DNA from: Candidatus Aenigmatarchaeota archaeon
Lineage (GTDB): Archaea; Aenigmatarchaeota; Aenigmatarchaeia; QMZP01; JAFGSV01
Length of the DNA: 64,000 nt
Assembly: GCA_016931255.1 (NCBI GenBank)
Contig: JAFGFG010000009.1
Location: forward strand, 27,627 to 91,626
Reading direction: 5' to 3'
This document shows, piece by piece, positions 57,018 through 64,000 of this stretch. Position 1 is the stretch's first letter, and each line of letters starts with the position of its first letter. Under the pieces are notes generated by a model, which did no database searches, was not told the origin of the DNA, and saw only the letters and a list, made by a program, of their open reading frames with translations. A program made the translations under genes and the position numbers.

Positions 57018-58094
57018 TCACAGCCTTATTAACTTTGATTTTGTGAGCATTTCGAATCCCTTTTTCTCTATTAAAATATCATTTTCAAGCCTTAGTCCTC
57101 CAATGCTGTCTGAATAGACACCAGGCTCTACAGCAATGGTCATTCCCTTCTTTAGCACAGCGTCCTCTGATGAGAGCGATGGGTACTCATGTATCTGGAG
57201 TCCTATTCCATGCCCAAGCGAATGCCTTATATCGTAACCATGCTCTTCAAGTACTTTCTTGTATATTTCATGCAGCGATGAAACCTTCACGCCGTGTTTC
57301 ACGACATTCCTGAGTTGTCTCCAGACTGTTTCCAGAGTTTTGTGCATTCTCTCTGTCTCAGCAGACATATGGCCCGATATGAAGGGTACTGTGACATCCG
57401 TATGGTATCCCATGTAAACTGAACCGAAGTCTATTATACCAGGACCATTTCCTATTTTCTTTCCAGAAGCCCCGGGGTACGGATGTATGAACGCAGAACG
57501 CCTTCCGGATGTCATGATTGTCTCGAAAGCAGGCTTCTCTGAGCCCCTGAACTTGAGTTCACATTCAAGCTTTGATGCAATTTCCCTTTCTGTGAATCCA
57601 TCGGAGAGTACGCCTTTCAGAAAAGCGATGCCTTTATTTGTTATCCTTGCGCTTTCACGGACAGCTTCAACCTCTCTTTCTTCTTTAACAGCTCTTTCCA
57701 TTGCCATGAAAGTGCCTATGTCATCTGACCGTGATTTAAGCTTCAGAATCTCGGATGTCTTGAGTGAAAGAATGCTCTTGTTCACGCCTATCCGTTTGTA
57801 TTCATTTACATGGGCCTTTATTGTACTGAAAAGGCTGTCACCTTTTTTTATCTGGATTATTTCATCAACGGATGCATCTGTTTCCGCGCGGTTTCTGTCG
57901 AGTTCTGTTACTATAAGCCTGGTTTTTTCATTGTCGAGTATAAGCGCGCCGTCGAGCATTCCATGCATTCCGGTGATGTATGGTATATTAGGGTCAAGTG
58001 AAGGCTCCATATTAATGAAAAGAGCAGCATCCAATCCATTTTCATCTAGACTGGATGCTATTTTTCTCACTTTCCTTTCGCTTATCAGCCTCAT
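57018..58094 (-). CDS. M24-family Xaa-Pro peptidase
   Basis: GIIDFGSVYMGYHTDVTVPFI, HSLGHGIGLQIHEYPSLS, MTIAVEPGVYSDSIGGLRLENDILI. Confidence 0.92.
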   Translation of the reverse strand: MRLISERKVRKIASSLDENGLDAALFINMEPSLDPNIPYITGMHGMLDGALILDNEKTRLIVTELDRNRAETDASVDEIIQIKKGDSLFSTIKAHVNEYKRIGVNKSILSLKTSEILKLKSRSDDIGTFMAMERAVKEEREVEAVRESARITNKGIAFLKGVLSDGFTEREIASKLECELKFRGSEKPAFETIMTSGRRSAFIHPYPGASGKKIGNGPGIIDFGSVYMGYHTDVTVPFISGHMSAETERMHKTLETVWRQLRNVVKHGVKVSSLHEIYKKVLEEHGYDIRHSLGHGIGLQIHEYPSLSSEDAVLKKGMTIAVEPGVYSDSIGGLRLENDILIEKKGFEMLTKSKLIRL

Positions 58095-58096
58095 AT

Positions 58097-59329
58097 TTAT
58101 TCAAGGTCTTTCTTGGACAGTATGTTCACGCTGGAGTTTATTTCTTCCTTCTCCATGCCAATAAGGAACTTTACACCCTTGTCTGAAGCCACACCGTTGA
58201 GTTTCTGATCAACCGCGCCGTCGAATATTATTGTGTTGGGGTTGTCTATTGTCCTGAGGGTGTTGATGAGTTCTGTGACAGGAACCTTTCCGAGAAGCTG
58301 GTCCTTGGAGTCGTATATGCATGCGGCTCTTGTTCCTACAAGGTCAGAAAGTATTTTGCTGAATCTCTCTCTTTGTTCTTTTTTTATTCTTGGAGCCCTT
58401 TTCATTATACTTCCGCTGTTCGGTGGGGAGCTTGGTCTTGTACTTTCCGGCCTTTCATTCCTTCTGGATCTTGGTCCGGATGAATCCCTTCTGCCGGACC
58501 GGTCGTTCTTTTTTGAAAGGTACTGTGCGACTGTTGTCTTTTCCCTGAGTGCTTTGTAAACCTCTTTCTTTGAGAGGTCTTCCACTTCCTTTCCGTCAGG
58601 CGCAACTGCTATGAAATCTATATCAGCTGTTTCAAGAAGACCCTTCAGGTTGAGTTGTCCTCCCCTGTCATCGTCCATGAAAGCTGTTGTTTCTTTTTCT
58701 CTTGATATAATCTTCACGACCTCAGGAACATTTGCGCCTTCTATGGCAAGGGTGTTCCTTATGCCGTACTTCAGGAGGTTGATTATATCAGCCCTTCCCT
58801 CAACGATTATAAGTTCATCTGAATCCAGCATGTTGGGTCCGCATGGAAGCCCGTTGAATGATGTTATTTCATGGGCCCTTACAGCTTCCTTTATTTCCTC
58901 CGACAGGTCATCCGCGTCAGGAACGCCGTTGTCTGCGAGTTTTCTCAGGATTTCCTTGGCCTTGTCCACAACATACTTTCTCTTGTCAGACCTTGTATCC
59001 TCAACATCTGTCACTGATATGGTTGCTGTGCAGGGACCAACCCTTTCTATTGTTTCGAGTGTCGCTGCTATGAGCGCGGTTTCAGCTGCATCAAGAGAGC
59101 TTGGTATTATCACTTCACCCTCTGACTTGCCGTCCTTTGATTTTATTGTGACTTCAACCCTTCCTATTCTCCCGGTTTCCTGGAGTTCCCTAAGGTTGAG
59201 GTCAGATCCAAGCAGACCTTCTGTCTGCCCGAACACTGCTCCTATGACATCGGGCTTTTCCACTATCCCCTTCGCCTTTATCTGAGCCCTTACTACGTAT
59301 TTTATTGATGTAGGCGCGAGTTTCGCCAT
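58097..59329 (-). CDS. dnaG: archaeal DnaG-like primase
   Basis: KYVVRAQIKAKGIVEKPDVIGAVFGQTEGLLGSDLNLRELQ; Toprim ELIIVEGRADIINLLKYGIRN. Confidence 0.95.
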   Translation of the reverse strand: MAKLAPTSIKYVVRAQIKAKGIVEKPDVIGAVFGQTEGLLGSDLNLRELQETGRIGRVEVTIKSKDGKSEGEVIIPSSLDAAETALIAATLETIERVGPCTATISVTDVEDTRSDKRKYVVDKAKEILRKLADNGVPDADDLSEEIKEAVRAHEITSFNGLPCGPNMLDSDELIIVEGRADIINLLKYGIRNTLAIEGANVPEVVKIISREKETTAFMDDDRGGQLNLKGLLETADIDFIAVAPDGKEVEDLSKKEVYKALREKTTVAQYLSKKNDRSGRRDSSGPRSRRNERPESTRPSSPPNSGSIMKRAPRIKKEQRERFSKILSDLVGTRAACIYDSKDQLLGKVPVTELINTLRTIDNPNTIIFDGAVDQKLNGVASDKGVKFLIGMEKEEINSSVNILSKKDLE

Positions 59330-59702
59330 AAACGTCACCTTCCTTTAATTCTTCAATCCGAAGCTTTCCAAACTTCTTAAAATGCCTTCTCAGCCTTGAG
59401 TTGACACGTATCCTGTATGATCTTAACAAGCAACCCAGTCTCGCAGCTATTTTTTCGCCTTCAGAATCAAAATCAGTTAATATTACTACTTCCTGCCCTT
59501 CTCCGTTCCCGTTCGAACAGTTCGATTTTGAAACATGAAATGTGAAATCTGCAAGTGGCTTACCGCCAAGATGCATAATATTCTTTACACCTAGTCTTTT
59601 TAAAGCCTTACTGTCTTTCAGCCCCTCGACTATGACAATCTTGTCTTCGAGTTCATCCAGACATTTCCTGAAGCTTCCGATACTATCCTCTCTCTCAAAG
59701 TT
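59202..59702 (-). CDS. small Toprim-domain protein (UPF0292/COG1658-like); start codon unresolved, stop-to-stop frame given
   Basis: DKIVIVEGLKDSKALKRLGVKNIMHLGGKP...VVILTDFDSEGEKIAARL; first ATG at 59576 lies downstream of the Toprim VEG motif. Confidence 0.55.
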   Translation of the reverse strand, partial: NFEREDSIGSFRKCLDELEDKIVIVEGLKDSKALKRLGVKNIMHLGGKPLADFTFHVSKSNCSNGNGEGQEVVILTDFDSEGEKIAARLGCLLRSYRIRVNSRLRRHFKKFGKLRIEELKEGDVYGETRAYINKIRSKGSDKGEGDSGKARCHRSSVRADRRSAWI

Positions 59703-60522
59703 CTATCACGTCGACGATATCCCTTTCTGTTATTATGCCCAAAAGCTCATGGTCCTCCACAACAGGAAGGCCTCCTATTCTTTTGGTAATCATAAGCTTT
59801 ACAGCCTCGTAAGCATCATCATCCGGAGATACTGTATAAACGCGGCTTGTCATTATGATTTTTACGGAAGACTTCTGCTCCCTAAGTTTTACGGGGATAT
59901 TATTCTTGTGAAGATGTGAAAGTATGTCCCTTGGGGTTATGATTCCGACAAGTATGCCATTCCTGACAACAGGCAGCCTTCTGAATCCTCCCATACCGAG
60001 CATCTTTGAGACATCCAGAACAGTGTGGCTGTCCTGAGCCACCAGCGGTTTTCTTATCATAAGGTCGGATACGCGGACACCCATGTTTCCCCTTATCTGC
60101 CTCACGATATCCCATTCGGATATGGTGCCTACAAGTTTCTTCCTGTATGTTATGGGATATGAACCCTTCCTGTGTTTCCTGAAGAATTCTATGGCATCAT
60201 TCATCTTTGTGTTCCTGTCTATTGTGAAAACATTCTTGGTCATGGCATCCTTTATTCTCACTTCCAGTTCAAGCTTTCTTTTCTTTCCGACACCCGAGAG
60301 TTCCCTTATTATGTCAGTGGACGCGACCATTCCCTTAAGATTGCCTTCCCTGTCTGTTACAGGAAGCCTTCTGTACCGGTCTGAAAGAATGTGAAGCACA
60401 TTTTTGACCCGGTCACTCTCCATGCATGTGACAACCTTTTTGGAACCGATATCAGTGACTGTTGCATCTTTATTGAACCATCTGGATACATTTACGTGTT
60501 TCATTTCCCCTAATTTCTGCAT
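59695..60522 (-). CDS. protein with tandem CBS domains (four)
   Basis: Repeated CBS units, e.g. AMTKNVFTIDRNTKMNDAIEFFRKHRKGSYPITYRKKLVGTISEWDIV. Confidence 0.92.
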   Translation of the reverse strand: MQKLGEMKHVNVSRWFNKDATVTDIGSKKVVTCMESDRVKNVLHILSDRYRRLPVTDREGNLKGMVASTDIIRELSGVGKKRKLELEVRIKDAMTKNVFTIDRNTKMNDAIEFFRKHRKGSYPITYRKKLVGTISEWDIVRQIRGNMGVRVSDLMIRKPLVAQDSHTVLDVSKMLGMGGFRRLPVVRNGILVGIITPRDILSHLHKNNIPVKLREQKSSVKIIMTSRVYTVSPDDDAYEAVKLMITKRIGGLPVVEDHELLGIITERDIVDVIEL

Positions 60523-60598
60523 AGTAGATTCTTGTATTCGCTAAATAAAAACGTGAAACAATGGTTAACATATTAACTAAACTCCACAAAAAATAAGC

Positions 60599-61999
60599 AT
60601 GGCCAAAACAGGTGCTGTCATCGAGAATGTGCTAAGGAAAATAACACCTTCTGACAGTGTAAGAAAAAAAACAGGCCGCGCTCTTTCAAAAATAGAGAAT
60701 GCAACGGGCAAAGCCGTGAAAGAAGAGGGACTCACATATACGCTTGCAGGTTCATATCTCCGGGACACCTGGCTCAAGGACAAGAAGGAATTTGACATCT
60801 TCATTCTTTTTCCTGAAAGCGTAAGCAGGGAAAACCTGGAAAAGAGAGGAATGTCAATAGGGAAGAGCATTGTCAAGACACTGAATGGCTCATATGAGAT
60901 AGCCTATGCAGAGCATCCGTACATACGTGCTCTGGTGGACGGATACGCAGTTGACTTTGTTCCATGCTATGACATTAAGGACGCATCCAAAATCAAATCA
61001 GCTGTTGACAGGACACCGCATCATAACAAATTCATAGTGAAGAGTCTTACGCCCGCCCTTTCATCGGAAGTCCGGCTGCTCAAGCAGTTCTGCAAGTCCA
61101 TAGGAGTTTACGGCTCTGACCTCCGTGTTGAAGGCTTCTCAGGATATCTTTCCGAATTGCTCATAATCAGGTACAGGAGCTTTCTCAATACAGTTTCCGA
61201 GGCGTCAAAATGGGAGGCCGGGAAGGTTTTCATAGACCTTGAGAAGCACCATAAAGAAGTGCCGGACACAGGAAAGCGCTATCCGAACCAGCCGCTCATA
61301 GTGATAGATCCTGTTGACAGGAACAGGAACGTTGCAGCTGCGCTCTCGCCTGCGAATTTCGAAAAGTTCAAGGAAAGCGCGAAATCGTTCCTGAAGAAAC
61401 CTGATGAAAAGTACTTCAGGCTGGGAAAAGCGAAAGTGAATGTAAAGGGGCTGTCACGGGATGCAAAGAAAAGGAACACGCGATTGCTTTCTGTAATGTT
61501 TCCGAGGCCGGATGCTGTTGATGATGTGCTGTATCCTCAGATGAGGAAATCCGCAAAAAGGGTCAAAGGTATATTGGAGGATGCAGATTTTCGTATCATA
61601 GGCCATGACGTCTGGTGCGATTCCAAGAACTGCCTTCTCTTTCTGGAGCTTGAGGTCTGGTCACTTCCAAAAATAAGAAAAGTTATCGGGCCACCCACCT
61701 TTTCAAAGAAACACAGCGAAGAGTTCAACAGGAAGTACAAAGGCCAGGGACGCATATGGGTTGAGGGGAGCAATCTGGTGACAGAAGTGAAGAGGAAGTA
61801 CACTGATGCCGGGACACTCCTTGAAGAAGAGCTTTCAGCCAGCGAGAAGAAGCTGAGGGACAGCGGAATAGCATCGCATATAGCAAAATATATGAAAAAG
61901 AAAGAGATACTCACGGATTCAGCTGTAATTCAGAAAGCTGAAAGCAACAATGAGCTTGCATTCTTCCTTAGCGATTATTTTAAAAACAAAGTTCTCTAA
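60599..61999 (+). CDS. cca: archaeal (class I) CCA-adding enzyme
   Basis: YTLAGSYLRDTWLKDKKEFDIFILFP; YAEHPYIRALVDGYAVDFVPCY. Confidence 0.95.
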   Translation: MAKTGAVIENVLRKITPSDSVRKKTGRALSKIENATGKAVKEEGLTYTLAGSYLRDTWLKDKKEFDIFILFPESVSRENLEKRGMSIGKSIVKTLNGSYEIAYAEHPYIRALVDGYAVDFVPCYDIKDASKIKSAVDRTPHHNKFIVKSLTPALSSEVRLLKQFCKSIGVYGSDLRVEGFSGYLSELLIIRYRSFLNTVSEASKWEAGKVFIDLEKHHKEVPDTGKRYPNQPLIVIDPVDRNRNVAAALSPANFEKFKESAKSFLKKPDEKYFRLGKAKVNVKGLSRDAKKRNTRLLSVMFPRPDAVDDVLYPQMRKSAKRVKGILEDADFRIIGHDVWCDSKNCLLFLELEVWSLPKIRKVIGPPTFSKKHSEEFNRKYKGQGRIWVEGSNLVTEVKRKYTDAGTLLEEELSASEKKLRDSGIASHIAKYMKKKEILTDSAVIQKAESNNELAFFLSDYFKNKVL

Positions 62000-62028
62000 A
62001 TAAACACTAATCCAATTGAGGTGTTTTC

Positions 62029-62325
62029 ATGAAAGTCGTGTTTTTCATCGGGAAGGATAAGTTCGGAAGCGCGAAGAACAGGCTCTATGCGGATGAAGTG
62101 GTATCGAAACAGTCCATAACAACAAGAGACAATGCAGCCATGGGAAAGGATACAGAAGGCTACTACATTGTCATAGACGGCAACGAGGAAGCCATAACCA
62201 AGGCCAAGGAGATAATCAAGGATGACGCAAAGCTTCTCAAGGGCGCTGAAGCCGAAGAAATAATCAAAGCCATAGAATCCCAGGAATCGAATGCAGCAGA
62301 CGGTTTTGGTGCAATCTTCGGCTGA
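62029..62325 (+). CDS. hypothetical protein (98 aa)
   Basis: Intact ORF with SD-like GAGGTG upstream. Confidence 0.7.
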   Translation: MKVVFFIGKDKFGSAKNRLYADEVVSKQSITTRDNAAMGKDTEGYYIVIDGNEEAITKAKEIIKDDAKLLKGAEAEEIIKAIESQESNAADGFGAIFG

Positions 62326-62336
62326 CCTACACAGTC

Positions 62337-62353
62337 AGTTCAGCGACTGAACT
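62337..62353. repeat. inverted repeat AGTTCA-GCGAC-TGAACT followed by T-rich tract
   Basis: 6-bp perfect arms, 5-nt loop, followed by ATTTTTATG; terminator or operator. Confidence 0.45.
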
Positions 62354-62383
62354 ATTTTTATGAAAAAGGAGTCAATTATCATT

Positions 62384-63778
62384 ATGGTTCTCTACAGGTC
62401 CGATCTCACAATTATTCTCGGAAATTTCTTCTGGACTATGAAATACATGGGAATGATATTCTTTGTATCTGTCATAGTCTCCCTGCTGGCTATGGAATTC
62501 ACCCTTATACCGGGTTTTGCTGCCATAGGACTGGCAGTTGTACTGGTATCGAATTTCATGAAGGGCGTAATAAAGGAGAATGAAGACGGAACCCTCAGGC
62601 ATGCGATGATGACTGTTGCCCTCGTATGGATAGCGATGAGCATACTGGGCGCGATACCGTTCGTCCTCTACGTGGACCTTCCCTGGATAGACGCTGTCTT
62701 TGAATCGGTTTCAGCATGGACGACCACAGGATTCACAGTCATATCTGATGTTGAAAGCGTCCCGATGACCATTCTTTTCTGGAGGTCTCTCATGCAGTGG
62801 TTCGGCGGCATAGGGCTTGTTGTCGCGGCGCTGACAGGCGTGCTTGGCATGGGAGGCTCGCTTTATATTGCAGAGGCGAGGGAAGACCGAATCAGGCCGA
62901 ACATAATGAACACTGCGAAAAGTATATGGTGGATATACCTCTTGTATACTGTCCTGGGCGTGGTTCTTCTTGTCATGGCGGGGATGCCCCTGTTCGATTC
63001 TGTGAATCACTCCATGACAGCCCTTGCAACAGGCGGTATGAGCGTGAAGAATGCAAGCATAGGGGCTTATGACAGTGTTTTCATAGAGATTGTGATGATG
63101 CTGCTAATGATGCTCGGGGGAATAAGATTCCTTTCGCATTACAGGCTGCTGAGGGGCGAGAAAGAGAAATTCATTAGGGACGCCCAGATATTTGGCATCA
63201 TACTGATAATAATTGCGTCGTGCATCCTCATGTCACCGTGGATGGAGCTGAGATATTCCGCTTTCCATGTAATATCCGCAGTGACCTCAACAGGATTCGG
63301 CACGCAGGATATAACTGCATGGAATCCGTTTCCGGTAGTTGTCATAATTATGGTGATGCTGATAGGAGGTTCCTCCGGGTCAACTGCGGGCGGCATCAAG
63401 GTCTTCAGGGTGGGCGTCGCGCTGAAGTCTCTCTACTGGAACCTCAGAAAGATATCGACCCCTCATATGGTTATAGTGAAAAAGTTCGGGACTCAGAAGT
63501 TCGATGACGATCATATAAGGTCCATAATGACATTCATAATACTCTACCTGATAGTGGTTGCAATCGGAGTCGGTGTCCTGGTTTTCCAGGGTTATCCCCT
63601 CACGGAAAGCATATTCGATGTGGTTTCAGCCGAGGGCAACATGGGACTGACCATGGGACTTGCCAATGGGGACATGACATTTATAGGAAAAGGTATGCTA
63701 ATTATTAACATGCTCACAGGACGTCTTGAGATATGGTCTCTGCTTATGCTGTTGGGTTCAGTATTTTTGAGGAAATGA
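62384..63778 (+). CDS. trkH: TrkH-family potassium transporter
   Basis: SAWTTTGFTVISDVESVP, QWFGGIGLVV, GGSSGSTAGGIKVFR. Confidence 0.93.
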   Translation: MVLYRSDLTIILGNFFWTMKYMGMIFFVSVIVSLLAMEFTLIPGFAAIGLAVVLVSNFMKGVIKENEDGTLRHAMMTVALVWIAMSILGAIPFVLYVDLPWIDAVFESVSAWTTTGFTVISDVESVPMTILFWRSLMQWFGGIGLVVAALTGVLGMGGSLYIAEAREDRIRPNIMNTAKSIWWIYLLYTVLGVVLLVMAGMPLFDSVNHSMTALATGGMSVKNASIGAYDSVFIEIVMMLLMMLGGIRFLSHYRLLRGEKEKFIRDAQIFGIILIIIASCILMSPWMELRYSAFHVISAVTSTGFGTQDITAWNPFPVVVIIMVMLIGGSSGSTAGGIKVFRVGVALKSLYWNLRKISTPHMVIVKKFGTQKFDDDHIRSIMTFIILYLIVVAIGVGVLVFQGYPLTESIFDVVSAEGNMGLTMGLANGDMTFIGKGMLIINMLTGRLEIWSLLMLLGSVFLRK

Positions 63779-63780
63779 AG

Positions 63781-64000
63781 ATGTACGTGATAGTATGCGG
63801 CGGGGGTAGAATGATAAGCAACCTGGTTACAGACCTTGCTGCTGAGAAGCATGATGTTGTCATCGTGGAGAAGAACCATGATGTGGCGGAGAATCTGGCA
63901 GAGACCCTTAATGCGACTGTCATAGAGGGCAATGCAACTGACCCTAAGATAATGCATGAGGCCGGTCTTGAGAAGGCCGATATGGTTGTTGCGATCACTC
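63781..64000 (+). CDS. trkA: TrkA N-terminal (RCK) domain protein, truncated by window edge
   Basis: MYVIVCGGGRMISNLVTDLAAEKHDVVIVEKNHDVAENLAETLNATVIEGNATDPKIMHEAGLEKADMVVAIT. Confidence 0.9.
   Translation, partial: MYVIVCGGGRMISNLVTDLAAEKHDVVIVEKNHDVAENLAETLNATVIEGNATDPKIMHEAGLEKADMVVAIT

Noticed and set aside
57487-58164. 225-aa plus-strand ORF opposite the M24 peptidase
   Set aside because: Ser/Leu-rich antisense shadow frame, no own signals.
58611-59285. 224-aa plus-strand ORF opposite dnaG
   Set aside because: Antisense shadow frame of a conserved gene.
1-64000. CRISPR arrays, rRNA genes, inteins, integrases
   Set aside because: No regularly spaced direct repeats, rRNA segments, intein motifs in RadA/RtcB or integrase signatures were seen on reading.

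Overview
This 64-kb window is archaeal chromosomal DNA, possibly from a DPANN-type lineage (inference only). Archaeal markers include aIF5A, aIF2-alpha, TFB, eL44, eS27, eL21, Rpo4, Pus10, diphthine synthase, ABCE1/Rli1, RadA, RPA, Alba, archaeal DnaG and a class I CCA enzyme. Most of it is dense housekeeping DNA with no CRISPR array, rRNA or recognisable transposon. Four regions stand out. (1) About 18.75-36.85 kb is a long, mostly co-directional, poorly annotated locus. It begins with paired palindromes and a degenerate promoter duplication. It encodes an HExxH protein, several small polytopic membrane proteins, a type II/IV secretion-family ATPase, a fused double GspF/TadC-like platform protein, a 962-aa protein with Ca-binding-like repeats, and a series of short single-TM pilin-like proteins. 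Two of the TM-anchored proteins carry peptidoglycan-hydrolase-like folds (GH73-like glucosaminidase and M23/LytM-like). This is the best candidate for an undescribed system. (2) A second, separate type IV pilus module lies at 46.6-51.0 kb. (3) An AMP-to-PEP carbon route (AMP phosphorylase, R15P isomerase, form III RuBisCO, iPGM, enolase) lies at 37.5-44.3 kb. (4) tRNA-Cys(GCA) carries a 35-nt canonical intron with a bulge-helix-bulge motif. A small Toprim gene without a canonical start codon, an HPr-kinase/PEPCK-like P-loop protein and recurrent leaderless-promoter geometry are also noted.
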